Under the pieces are notes generated by a model. The model was not told the DNA's origin. It made no database searches and was given only the letters and a program-made list of their open reading frames with translations. From RGIG2206 sp045648425 (GTDB lineage: Bacteria; Bacillota; Clostridia; Oscillospirales; Acutalibacteraceae), in contig JAZRNV010000026.1 in the NCBI GenBank assembly GCA_045648425.1, positions 1-17,044 on the forward strand: a stretch of 17,044 nucleotides of DNA, read 5' to 3'. Positions 1-7,289 of this stretch are shown here, one piece after another. Both the position numbers and the translations under genes were made by a program. Positions within the stretch are counted from its first letter, which is position 1. Every line of letters begins with the position of its first letter.

Positions 1-3000
1 CAAGTTGTAAATGAAGTAACTGTCAACAACGGTTGTAGTTGCACCCAAGTTTTCAACAACTGCCTGGGGAAGTACATCCATCTCTTCAGTATAGGTATCA
101 CCACAGTTACCACAAGTGTAGGTCTTAACACCCTTCTTAGAAGTGGTAGGAGCGGTAGTAACTTCGCCGGTGTAGTTATGACCAAGAGCTGCGGTCTGGT
201 TTGCGATGTAAGAGTCACCACAAGCACAAGTGTAGGTGGTGTAACCGCCGTTTACACAGTCAGGTGCAGTAACGTCTGCGTCATAGTCGTGACCGAGTGC
301 ATCGGTGTAGTTTGCCTTGTAAGTGTCGCCACATACAGAGCAAGTGTAGGTGGTGTAACCGCCGTTTACACAGTCAGGATCGGTAACATCTGCATCGTAA
401 TCGTGACCAAGTGCATCAGTGTAGTTGTCTACATAGGTGTCGCCACAAACTGAGCAAGTGTAGGTGGTATAACCGCCGTTTACACAGTCAGGATCGGTAA
501 CAACTGCATCGTACTTGTGACCGAGTGCGTCAACGGTGATAGTCTCACGGCTGAGTTCTTCGCCGCAAACAGTACAATAGGTTACGTTATCGTAAGAACC
601 TGCAGTATCACAGTCGGGATCAACATTGTTTTCTACAACAACGCTGCCTGCAGTATGACCGAGTGCGTCAACGGTGATAGTCTCACGGCTGAGTTCGTCA
701 CCGCATACGGTACAATAAACTACGTTATCATAAGAACCGTCGTTTACACAGTCGGGAGCTTTGTTGTTTTCTACAACAACTTCGCCTGCAGTATGACCGA
801 GTGCATCAACAGTGATAGTCTCACGGCTGAGTTCCTCGCCGCAATAATCACAGTAAACAACATTGTCATAAGCTCCCTCTGTCTCACATTCGGGATCTAC
901 GTTGTTTTCAATTACAGTGTGTGAATCACAATGCTTTTTGCTGTTAATCTCATCAATTGTACCTACCAAGCTTTTGTGGGGAACAATATCACACGTATAA
1001 ACAGGGTCTTCGCTGATTAAGTTGCCTTCACCGTCATACCAACCGGTAAAGATGAAGCATTCATTATCAACGGCAGTAAAGGTTACGGTGTCACCATATC
1101 TGTAAGCCTTAGAATTGTATTTGCCGTTGCCGATAACTACATCATAGGGACCCGCTGCAGAAATTGCAAATTCGCCGTTAAGGATAGCTGCAGTTGCATC
1201 GTCTACAATAGACTTGTCAGAGATAGAATCATAGATATGCTTTGCTGCGCCGGGGTTGGTCTGAGCAAGTGCTGCGAGGTTATCTACAGCTGCCTTGTTT
1301 GCCTTGCCGGTGATGGTGAGCTTGTTGAATCTGAGCTGTGAATAGCTGGCGAAAATATCAAGCTTAACGTGATTGCCGTTGGGGTTGTAGTTGAAACCGT
1401 CAATAAGGGTGTTAAGATCCAAGCCGGTCTTAGGAGTAACGTACTTGGTTACACCGTTAACGAAGGTAATCATAAGATTGCCGTTATCATAGGTGATGGT
1501 GAACTCGCAGTTGGCAAGCATCCAGGTTGAGCAGGGGTCAACAGAGGTGTCGAAACCGTAGTTGTTGGCCTCACCGGTGATAACCTTTACAAGCTCGCCC
1601 TTGTAAAAGATCTGGAATATAGCCATCTTCTTGCCATCGTTATAACCGGTGTCACCGTAAGAGTTTGAGGCGTTGTTACCGTCGACATAAATGCCGATGG
1701 TCAAATCGCCGATGGTCCACTTAAAGTTAGTGTCGTTATATTCCGATTGTGTAGACTTCTGAACAATCTTGAAGTAGTTATTAGCAGTTGCAAGGGGATA
1801 TGCGCTGGTCATAGAGTACCGGGCGCGGCCGTTTGCATAGAAGCCGTCACCTGTAGCTGTTACATCGCCGAAAACAGTGTTGCCTCTGTAGAAAGAGCCG
1901 CCGGTTACGTCCTTCCAATCTTCGGCATAAAGGCCGTTGATAAGGGTGTAGGTTACGTTCTTGGAAATAATCTCTGCATCAGCCTTAATATATGCCTGAT
2001 ACTCGGCATAATCAGTCTTATACTTTTCGTATACGGCAAGGTTGGTGAGCAAATCCTTATGTCCTTGGCTCAACAAGGGCATAACAACATCGATGGTTGC
2101 TGCTGCCTCTGCATAGGTTTCAAGAGAAGCATCGGCAAGAGTGCCCATTGCTTCGTTGATTTCGTGCAAGGTGTAGGTAGTGCCTTCCTCATACCAAGAG
2201 AAGTTTTTGATGTATTTGCCGTCACCGTAGTTACCGGTGATAGAACCAACAAAGTTAACGTCGGTTGCCACGTCAAAGGTAACTGCGATTTCGGTTGCGG
2301 TGCCGTCGGCAACGTCCCAATTAAGAGCAACGCCGTCAACAGTACCGGAAAGCATACCGTCTTTGTATGTGAATACATAAACGCCGTCGATGGCAGTTTT
2401 GTCTTTGGTGCCAACATGTGCTTTTGCAACGATGCCTGCGCTGGTCTTTACATAAGCGTGGAAAACAGCAGCTGCATCAGTACCAAGGTTGCCAACACCG
2501 ATTTTGTTGGTGCCGAAGGTGATTACGCCGTCACCGTAGTAGTTGTTGTAGTTACCTACAGCATAAGTAAAGGACATCTCAAACTCGTCACCGATGGTGT
2601 AGGTGCCATTTGAGGTGGCTTTAACGGTGTTGCGGTCTTTCTGTGCATTAAGAGCATTGCTGTCATCAGCAATAACACCATCTATAGAAGAGGTCCAATC
2701 GGTGGTGTTGAAGCCGTCAACGTCTATTCCACCTGTGGTAACATAGATATCCTTAAGAGAGGGAGCCTTGCCCTCAAGCTTGAAGGCAGAGTAGTAAGCG
2801 TGTACGCCCCATGCGGTGCGGTGAGTCAACTTAACGGTTGCATCGTTAACTGCAACGGCATTTGCCTCGACTGCATAGGATACCTCGCCCTTAACCTCAC
2901 CCTTAGTCATTGCTTTATAGGTGATAGTCTTTGTTTCGGGATCATAGTCTAAAACAAATTCATAATTTTTAAGGGTGTTTGCAATAAAGATTTCAATATT

Positions 3001-3561
3001 TGCGGGGCCGCCCTTCTCGGCATTCCATCCTTCGCAGGTGCTGTCATAGAATGATGCACTGGTTGCAACGACATTGCCGTCAAGCTTGATAACCAAGGTC
3101 AATGCATCCTGAGATGACGTGGGACGAACTACAGCCGTTATGTTGCCTACGCTAACGCCAAGATAATCCTTAACGTTTTTAGCCAAGTTTTTGCTGGATG
3201 CAGTAGACACGGTATATGTAGCCGTAAATCCGTTTGAAAGGGTGAAACTTTCGTTATAGGTGGCTGTTTGGGTAGTGTCGTTAGAGCCGTCTGCCAAATT
3301 AATGCCACCGGTAGTTGCATTGACACCGCTTGAACTTTTGGAGAAAGTCCAATCCTCTGCAACGGCAGGTGTTTCTTTGTTGAACTCGATACCGACACCA
3401 GTTAACGGTTCAAGCACAGACTCTTCTGCCAAATCGGCAAGTCCATGGATATGATTGTGGCTGTGTACCTCGTGCATTTCGGGCTCTGCTGCAACTGCTG
3501 CAAAAGGCAACATCGTAAATGCCAAGCAAAGCGCAAGCACAACTGCCAAAATCTTTTTCAT
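1..3561 (-). CDS. Large secreted cell-surface protein with beta-sandwich domains and C-terminal LGH cysteine repeats (3' end outside window)
   Basis: The reverse strand is open for 1187 codons without a stop and runs off the window, so the C-terminus and any anchor are missing. I start at the ATG at 3561 (MKKILAVVLALC...), 10 bases after GGAGG; an in-frame ATG at 3570 sits only one base from that site. Residues 1-25 form a signal peptide (KK, hydrophobic core, AVAA before E26) with no lipobox. A His-rich stretch (His 30, 33, 35, 37, 39) follows. Three beta-rich segments, at about 48-275, 283-460 and 545-753, resemble concanavalin/LamG-like sandwiches (inference), separated by Ala-rich helical linkers. 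Residues about 796-866 (with TGWYD) look like a divergent InlB B-repeat. From about 880 on there are seven CxxCG...LGH repeats, a type I know from Firmicutes surface proteins. The protein is probably exported and extracellular; ligand and function are unknown. Confidence 0.85.
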   Translation of the reverse strand, partial: MKKILAVVLALCLAFTMLPFAAVAAEPEMHEVHSHNHIHGLADLAEESVLEPLTGVGIEFNKETPAVAEDWTFSKSSSGVNATTGGINLADGSNDTTQTATYNESFTLSNGFTATYTVSTASSKNLAKNVKDYLGVSVGNITAVVRPTSSQDALTLVIKLDGNVVATSASFYDSTCEGWNAEKGGPANIEIFIANTLKNYEFVLDYDPETKTITYKAMTKGEVKGEVSYAVEANAVAVNDATVKLTHRTAWGVHAYYSAFKLEGKAPSLKDIYVTTGGIDVDGFNTTDWTSSIDGVIADDSNALNAQKDRNTVKATSNGTYTIGDEFEMSFTYAVGNYNNYYGDGVITFGTNKIGVGNLGTDAAAVFHAYVKTSAGIVAKAHVGTKDKTAIDGVYVFTYKDGMLSGTVDGVALNWDVADGTATEIAVTFDVATDVNFVGSITGNYGDGKYIKNFSWYEEGTTYTLHEINEAMGTLADASLETYAEAAATIDVVMPLLSQGHKDLLTNLAVYEKYKTDYAEYQAYIKADAEIISKNVTYTLINGLYAEDWKDVTGGSFYRGNTVFGDVTATGDGFYANGRARYSMTSAYPLATANNYFKIVQKSTQSEYNDTNFKWTIGDLTIGIYVDGNNASNSYGDTGYNDGKKMAIFQIFYKGELVKVITGEANNYGFDTSVDPCSTWMLANCEFTITYDNGNLMITFVNGVTKYVTPKTGLDLNTLIDGFNYNPNGNHVKLDIFASYSQLRFNKLTITGKANKAAVDNLAALAQTNPGAAKHIYDSISDKSIVDDATAAILNGEFAISAAGPYDVVIGNGKYNSKAYRYGDTVTFTAVDNECFIFTGWYDGEGNLISEDPVYTCDIVPHKSLVGTIDEINSKKHCDSHTVIENNVDPECETEGAYDNVVYCDYCGEELSRETITVDALGHTAGEVVVENNKAPDCVNDGSYDNVVYCTVCGDELSRETITVDALGHTAGSVVVENNVDPDCDTAGSYDNVTYCTVCGEELSRETITVDALGHKYDAVVTDPDCVNGGYTTYTCSVCGDTYVDNYTDALGHDYDADVTDPDCVNGGYTTYTCSVCGDTYKANYTDALGHDYDADVTAPDCVNGGYTTYTCACGDSYIANQTAALGHNYTGEVTTAPTTSKKGVKTYTCGNCGDTYTEEMDVLPQAVVENLGATTTVVDSYFIYNL
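70..509 (-). repeat. Tandem CxxCG/ALGH protein repeats, about 114-bp period
   Basis: The same stretch (starting caagtgtaggtggt) recurs at 227, 341 and 455, exactly 114 bases apart, coding for about 38 residues each: TxPDCVNGGYTTYTC, then CGDTY, then ALGH. The copy nearest the C-terminus reads TCACGDSY instead of TCSVCGDTY, one residue fewer between the cysteines. A diverged copy with GNCGDTY and no LGH covers about 70-171. These are coding repeats inside the surface protein. Confidence 0.85.
510..930 (-). repeat. Tandem CxxCGEELSRE/ALGH protein repeats, 138-bp period
   Basis: A block starting gaccgagtgc recurs at 519, 657 and 795, exactly 138 bases apart. Each unit codes for 46 residues with VVENN, a DPxC turn, YDNVxYCxxCG, EELSRETITVDALGH. 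These three longer units precede the shorter 114-bp units in the protein, so one protein carries two related subfamilies of the repeat. High DNA identity points to recent duplication or conversion. Confidence 0.85.
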
Positions 3562-3641
3562 CTTACGCATTCCTCCTTTAAGAATGTGAACTTATAAACA
3601 ATGGATTATGTTGTATTAGATACAATGCTCCACTCTGCTTC

Positions 3642-3669
3642 ATTATACCATAAATTACAAAAAATTCAA
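3642..3669 (-). promoter_or_regulatory. Sigma-A-type promoter for the surface protein gene
   Basis: On the reverse strand TTGAAT (3669-3664) and TATAAT (3647-3642) are separated by 16 bases, about 80 bases upstream of the start codon. The -10 is a perfect consensus. Confidence 0.7.
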
Positions 3670-3670
3670 C

Positions 3671-3683
3671 ATTGACCGTCAAT
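3671..3683. promoter_or_regulatory. 13-bp palindrome abutting the -35 box (candidate operator)
   Basis: ATTGACcGTCAAT is a perfect 6-bp inverted repeat around one base, lying one base upstream of the surface-protein -35. The location suits a regulator site, but no regulator is identified. Confidence 0.35.
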
Positions 3684-3798
3684 AATATATATGGGCAGTT
3701 CTACTCAACTTTCACTTACATCTTTGTGCATTTGTTACAAAACAAAAGCTCAGAGCAATCCCAGGGAAGTTTTCTTTCTTAAAAACAAAAGAGCACAC

Positions 3799-3823
3799 AA
3801 AAAAGACCCCCGCATAGCGGGGG
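3799..3823 (-). terminator. Intrinsic terminator acting on the reverse strand
   Basis: CCCCCGC-ATA-GCGGGGG forms a 7-bp GC stem. On the reverse strand it is followed by TCTTTTTTG. It faces transcripts coming from the 3830-4150 module or from kdgK read-through, upstream of the surface protein promoter. Confidence 0.6.
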
Positions 3824-3829
3824 GTATTT

Positions 3830-3937
3830 CATTTTCGGGCATAGCCCTATGTGATACTGGCGGCGCACAAGTGCGCTTAGGATTGGCCTGCCAGCCACGC
3901 AACGGTCATCGGCGACCCGTAAACGGGTTGTAAGTCT
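3830..3937. other. Non-coding stretch rich in short hairpins
   Basis: No convincing gene is present. Small self-complementary pieces follow one another: GGGC-ATA-GCCC, GCGCAC-AA-GTGCGC and CCCGT-AA-ACGGG. With the terminator at 3799-3823 and the palindromic repeat next to it, this looks like part of one non-coding module, possibly dispersed in the genome (inference). It matches no RNA family I can name. Confidence 0.35.
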
Positions 3938-4056
3938 TTGCCGGCTCCCCTTGTCAGGGGAGCTGTCGGCGGCAGTCGACTGAGGGGTAGTCTTTCCTTA
4001 TCTCTCCCTCCGTCTTTTTGCTTCGCAAAAATCCACCTCCCTCGTCAGAGGGAGGC
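3938..4056. repeat. Bipartite palindromic intergenic repeat (REP/MITE-like)
   Basis: Three perfect hairpins in about 115 bases: GCTCCCCT-TGTC-AGGGGAGC (3944-3963), TTTTTGC-TTC-GCAAAAA (4015-4031) and CCTCCCTC-GTCA-GAGGGAGG (4036-4055). The two outer ones share the motif CTCCC...GTCAG...GGGAG. Sequences of this kind, with CTGTCGGC...GACTGAGGGG between them, are familiar to me as dispersed intergenic repeats in Ruminococcaceae-type genomes. No transposase is present. Whether it is mobile, a transcript-end element or something else cannot be told from one copy. Confidence 0.6.
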
Positions 4057-4125
4057 AGGACATAAAGCGCTTTCTGCGTTTGCCTTTGATTTCTGCAATT
4101 TTTGTTCATCGGCAAACCTCTTTTG

Positions 4126-4155
4126 AACCACGCGACTATCGCGTGGTTTTCGTTT
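4126..4155 (+). terminator. Terminator-like hairpin on the forward strand
   Basis: AACCACGCGA-CTA-TCGCGTGGTT is a perfect 10-bp stem followed by TTCGTTT. It points forward, yet no forward gene lies upstream, so it either ends an unannotated RNA or is part of the repeat module. Confidence 0.45.
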
Positions 4156-4160
4156 ACAAT

Positions 4161-4194
4161 AAAAAACCGCTCATCAATCGATGAGCGGTTTTGC
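4161..4194 (-). terminator. Terminator of the sugar kinase gene
   Basis: AAAACCGCTCAT (4163-4174) pairs with ATGAGCGGTTTT (4181-4192) around a 6-base loop. On the reverse strand the GC stem is followed by TTTTTT, starting about 20 bases after the kinase stop codon. T residues also follow on the forward strand, so it may act both ways. Confidence 0.8.
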
Positions 4195-4210
4195 TTTGTT
4201 TTAACTTAAA

Positions 4211-5233
4211 TCAGCGCTGAACGCGGCCGCTGGTGCCGCCCTTCATAAGGCCCTCAACCTCGGCAACGCTAACCAGGTTGTAGTCACCCTCGATGGTGTG
4301 TTTAAGTGCGCTTGCGGCAACGGCAAACTCGATGGTCTTTTGGCTGTCAAAGCCGCTGAGAACCGAATAAATAAGTCCGCCGCCGAAGGAGTCACCGCCG
4401 CCTACGCGGTCAACAATGTGAATGGGATACTCCTTAGAGAAGTAGTAGCCCTCGCCGTCATAAAGCATTGCGGCCCAGTTGTTATCATTGGCGCTGATAG
4501 AGGTACGCAGAGTGATAGCCACCTTTTTGCAGCCGAAGGTATCGGCCAGCTGCTTGGCAACATCCTTATATCCCTCGTGATTCAGCTTGCCGCTGTCAAC
4601 ATCGGTAGCAGCCGCTTTAATGCCGAACACCTTCTCGGCATCCTCTTCGTTGGCGATGCAAACGTCAACGTATTTCATAAGCTCGCCCATAACCTTGCCT
4701 GCCTTTTCGGAGGTCCACAAATTTTTGCGGAAGTTAAGGTCACAGCTGACAGTAATACCCTTTTGACGGCAGAATTTCACTGCATCAAGGCAAATATCGG
4801 CAACATTATCCCCCAGAGCGGGAGTGATGCCGGTGAAGTGGAACCAATCCACACCCTCAAGAATTGCAGCCCAATCAAAATCTTCGGGCTTGGCCAAAGC
4901 GATAGCAGAATAAGCGCGGTCATAAATAACCTTTGAGGGACGCATAGAAGCACCCTTTTCAAGGTAATAGATGCCCACTCTTTCACCACCGCGAACAATT
5001 TTTGAGGTGTCAACGCCAAACTTGCGTAAAGAATTAACTGCGGCCTGGCCTATCTCGTGGGTAGGAAGCTTGGTAACAAAGGCGGCATCCATACCGTAAT
5101 TGGCAAGAGATACCGAAACGTTGGCCTCGCCGCCGCCAAAGGTTGCACCCAGCTTGTCAACCTGCACAAAACGGTAATAGCCCTCGGGGGCCAGACGGAG
5201 CATAAGTTCACCGAAACAAACGATTTTTTTCAT
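4211..5233 (-). CDS. kdgK: PfkB-family sugar kinase, probable 2-dehydro-3-deoxygluconokinase
   Basis: This cytoplasmic kinase would phosphorylate 2-keto-3-deoxygluconate with ATP to KDPG, the step before aldolase cleavage in uronate (pectin, glucuronate) breakdown. The product is 340 residues from the ATG at 5233, chosen because GGAGGA lies 7 bases upstream; the frame also extends 22 codons further without a better ribosome site. The N-terminal substrate motif GGGEAN is at residues 33-38. The C-terminal PfkB signature DRVGGGDSFGGG carries the likely catalytic base Asp281. The GGGDSF form, rather than GAGD, is what I associate with KDG kinases, but another PfkB sugar specificity is possible. 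The gene stands alone, divergent from the tar operon, with its own promoter and terminator and no KDPG aldolase in view. Family is near certain, substrate less so. Confidence 0.82.
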   Translation of the reverse strand: MKKIVCFGELMLRLAPEGYYRFVQVDKLGATFGGGEANVSVSLANYGMDAAFVTKLPTHEIGQAAVNSLRKFGVDTSKIVRGGERVGIYYLEKGASMRPSKVIYDRAYSAIALAKPEDFDWAAILEGVDWFHFTGITPALGDNVADICLDAVKFCRQKGITVSCDLNFRKNLWTSEKAGKVMGELMKYVDVCIANEEDAEKVFGIKAAATDVDSGKLNHEGYKDVAKQLADTFGCKKVAITLRTSISANDNNWAAMLYDGEGYYFSKEYPIHIVDRVGGGDSFGGGLIYSVLSGFDSQKTIEFAVAASALKHTIEGDYNLVSVAEVEGLMKGGTSGRVQR

Positions 5234-5310
5234 AACAAATTCCTCCATAGAAGTCTTGTTTTTTGCGGCAAGAATTTCCAGATTCCTATTTCTGCCCATT
5301 TTACCTAATC

Positions 5311-5339
5311 AGTATATCCGCTTTTATTTGCAAGTTCAA
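5311..5339 (-). promoter_or_regulatory. Promoter of the sugar kinase gene
   Basis: On the reverse strand TTGAAC (5339-5334) and TATACT (5316-5311) are 17 bases apart, about 80 bases upstream of the kinase start codon. Confidence 0.65.
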
Positions 5340-5343
5340 GTGC

Positions 5344-5414
5344 AAAAAGTTACTTTTTCATTGCACAAATGGCTTTTTTGTACATATCAATTTCTTGGTA
5401 AATTTTTGATATGT
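5344..5414. promoter_or_regulatory. Inverted repeats in the divergent region (candidate operators)
   Basis: AAAAAGT-t-ACTTTTT (5344-5358) lies just upstream of the kinase -35. ACATATCAA (5382-5390) and TTGATATGT (5406-5414) form 9-bp arms with a 15-base spacer. The larger repeat is too widely spaced for a simple hairpin and fits a dimeric regulator site better. No regulator gene lies nearby. Confidence 0.35.
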
Positions 5415-5442
5415 CGCTAATGCCACGAGTATTAACTGCTAG

Positions 5443-5471
5443 TTGATTTATTGACAAATGTATGATATAAT
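5443..5471 (+). promoter_or_regulatory. Extended -10 promoter of the tar-type operon
   Basis: TTGATT (5443-5448), 17 bases, then TATAAT (5466-5471) preceded by TG one base upstream, an extended -10. A perfect inverted repeat TTGAGTG-attatg-CACTCAA (5477-5496) begins at the expected transcription start and could be an operator or a 5' leader stem. Confidence 0.7.
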
Positions 5472-5532
5472 TCAAGTTGAGTGATTATGCACTCAAACAA
5501 ATCAGTTTTTTATTAAGAAAGGAAGATCTTAT

Positions 5533-6237
5533 ATGATATACGGAGCAATTTTGGCAGGCGGTGTGGGCTCAAGAATGCAAAACACCGATATGCCCAAGCA
5601 ATTTTTGGAGCTTGACGGCAAGCCCATCATCATCCACACCCTTGAAAAAATGCTGATGAACAGCCGCCTTGACGTGGTTTATATCGGCATCAATCCTTCT
5701 TGGCTTTCATTTTGTGAAGATCTGGTGATAAAGCACGGCTGTGCAGGTGACCGCGTACGCATTGTTGCAGGCGGCGCTGACCGCAACGGCACCATCATCA
5801 ACATTATTGACGACATCAAAGCCCACGGCGCCATTGCCGATGACGATATCATCGTCACCCACGATGCCGTTCGTCCCTTCCTCACCCAGCGCATTATTGA
5901 CGACAATATTGATGCCGCCAAAAAGCACGGCGCCTGCGATACCGTTGTCAAAGCCAGCGATACCATCGTTCGCAGCGAGGGCGGCGACTTCATTACCGAA
6001 ATCCCCGACCGCAAGCCCCTTTATCAAGGCCAGACTCCCCAGTCCTTCAAAATCAATATGCTTGACAAGTGCTTTGCAGAAATGACGGCAGAAGAAAGCG
6101 CTATTCTTACCGACGCCTGCAAGATTTGCGTGCTCAAGGGCATCCCCGTTGCATTGGTTGAAGGCGAGGTTCTTAACTTTAAGATTACCACAATCGGTGA
6201 CTATCAGATGGCACGAGCCATGCTGTTAATTAAATAA
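5533..6237 (+). CDS. tarI: IspD/TarI-family cytidylyltransferase, probable ribitol-5-phosphate cytidylyltransferase
   Basis: The likely reaction is CTP + D-ribitol 5-phosphate to CDP-ribitol + PPi, supplying activated ribitol for a wall or surface polymer. The product is 234 residues, normal for the family. The nucleotide-binding motif AGGVGSRM (8-15) is followed by PKQF with Lys22, then HDAVRPF and GQTPQSF. AAAGGAAG lies 7 bases before the ATG. The family also contains IspD (methylerythritol phosphate pathway), and sequence alone does not fully separate them. HDAVRPF, the NFKITTIGDYQMA ending and above all the TarJ-like gene 12 bases downstream favour TarI. It is the first gene of an eight-gene forward operon whose promoter is at 5443-5471. 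Confidence 0.8.
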   Translation: MIYGAILAGGVGSRMQNTDMPKQFLELDGKPIIIHTLEKMLMNSRLDVVYIGINPSWLSFCEDLVIKHGCAGDRVRIVAGGADRNGTIINIIDDIKAHGAIADDDIIVTHDAVRPFLTQRIIDDNIDAAKKHGACDTVVKASDTIVRSEGGDFITEIPDRKPLYQGQTPQSFKINMLDKCFAEMTAEESAILTDACKICVLKGIPVALVEGEVLNFKITTIGDYQMARAMLLIK

Positions 6238-6249
6238 AGGTGATTTATT

Positions 6250-7266
6250 GTGATTAACTATGTTTATCAGCTTATAAAGCCCCGCACCATTACCGTTAAA
6301 TACAAAAACATTGCGACCGATTCGGGCAATGTTATCATCCGCCCCGAATATATGTCTATCTGCCACGCCGACCAACGCTATTTCAAGGGCGAGCGTGATG
6401 CCGCAGTGCTTCGCAAAAAGTTGCCCATGGCTCTCATTCACGAGGCGATGGGGCGCGTTGTGTGCGATCCCACCGGCACATTTAAAGTGGGTGAACGGGT
6501 GGTTATGGTGCCAAATGTGCCCGGCACTCCCGTTGAAAATGTATATCCCAACTATTTGCGCGACAGCCGTTTCTGCTCAAGCGGTTATGACGGCTTTATG
6601 CGCGAGCTGGTTGATTTGCCTGCCGATCGAGTAGTATCCTGCGAGGGTATTGACCCCACCATTGCCGCAATTTCTGAGTTTATAAGCGTCGTCTTTCATG
6701 CTGCCGCTCGCCTTGAGCGCGCCCGTCAAACCGACGTTAACTCTATCGGTGTATGGGGCGACGGCGGTTTGGGTTATCTTGTTGCGTTGGTGCTTAAGTA
6801 TCTCTACCCCAAGGCAAAGCTTACGGTTATCGGCCTTGACGAAACCAAGCTCAGCCGTTTCACCTTTGCCGACAAGACCTACAATTCCACCGCCCTGCCT
6901 GAAGATTTTCACGTCGACCACGCCTTTGAGTGCTGTGGCGGTTCGGGCTGCTACTATGCAGGCAACCAGATTATAGATGTTATCAATCCGCAAGGCACTG
7001 TTGTGCTTATGGGCGTTTCCGAAAAAGAGGTGCCACTCAACACCCGTATGGTGCTTGAAAGAGGTCTTACCCTTGTGGGCAGCAGCCGTTCTGACAGGGT
7101 AGACTTTGAAAACGTTGTTAAATTCTTGCGCACCCCCGGTATGGCCGACCGCGTAAGCCGCATTGTTACCGAGGTGACAGAGGTTAAGAGCATTGAAGAT
7201 ATTTACGATGCCTTTGACCTTGATATGACCAATCCCTTTAAAACGGTCATTAAATGGAGTATTTGA
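6250..7266 (+). CDS. tarJ: TarJ-like ribulose-5-phosphate reductase (medium-chain dehydrogenase)
   Basis: TarJ enzymes reduce D-ribulose 5-phosphate to D-ribitol 5-phosphate with NADPH, making the substrate of TarI. The start is GTG at 6250, with AAAGGTGA 6 bases upstream and 12 bases after the tarI stop. The 338-residue product opens with the family motif YMSICHADQRYF. Cys38, His64 and Glu65 (HEAMG) are the likely catalytic zinc ligands of a medium-chain dehydrogenase. A Rossmann segment GVWGDGGLGYL spans 167-177, followed by alternating strands and helices. SICHADQRY and the HEAMGRV context are what I recall from TarJ rather than from general alcohol dehydrogenases. Pairing with tarI, as in known ribitol teichoic acid loci, strengthens the call. 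Confidence 0.85.
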   Translation: MINYVYQLIKPRTITVKYKNIATDSGNVIIRPEYMSICHADQRYFKGERDAAVLRKKLPMALIHEAMGRVVCDPTGTFKVGERVVMVPNVPGTPVENVYPNYLRDSRFCSSGYDGFMRELVDLPADRVVSCEGIDPTIAAISEFISVVFHAAARLERARQTDVNSIGVWGDGGLGYLVALVLKYLYPKAKLTVIGLDETKLSRFTFADKTYNSTALPEDFHVDHAFECCGGSGCYYAGNQIIDVINPQGTVVLMGVSEKEVPLNTRMVLERGLTLVGSSRSDRVDFENVVKFLRTPGMADRVSRIVTEVTEVKSIEDIYDAFDLDMTNPFKTVIKWSI

Positions 7267-7289
7267 TTTTATAAAAGCGAGGGGTAGAT

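Noticed and set aside
178..924. Forward-strand open frames of 91 and 135 codons rich in Val, Thr and Cys
   Set aside because: They are antisense to the LGH repeats of the surface protein and mirror their periodicity; no ribosome site is seen.
172..930. Regularly spaced direct repeats, considered as a CRISPR array
   Set aside because: The repeat units are 114 and 138 bases, directly adjacent, in frame and protein coding, with no short repeat plus unique spacer pattern.
1747..2613. Forward open frame of 288 codons
   Set aside because: It lies wholly antisense to the secreted protein gene, has no ribosome site and no domain sense.
3525..3561. Lipoprotein signal on the surface protein because of Cys12
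   Set aside because: The Cys lies in the middle of the hydrophobic core, not after a lipobox at its end; a standard signal peptidase site at AVAA fits.
3915..3942. Resemblance of gggttgtaagtctttg to a 16S rRNA stretch
   Set aside because: Only a few bases agree and flanking sequence does not continue as rRNA.
3691..4126. Forward open frames of 80 and 62 codons between the surface protein and kinase genes
   Set aside because: They run through hairpins and the palindromic repeat and show low-complexity translations without ribosome sites.
5451..5456. TTGACA as -35 of the tar operon
   Set aside because: It is only 9 bases from the TATAAT box; TTGATT at 5443 has 17-base spacing and fits better.
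5533..6237. IspD of the methylerythritol phosphate pathway
   Set aside because: Same family, but cotranscription with a TarJ-like reductase and transferases, and the HDAVRPF form, favour TarI. Not fully excluded.
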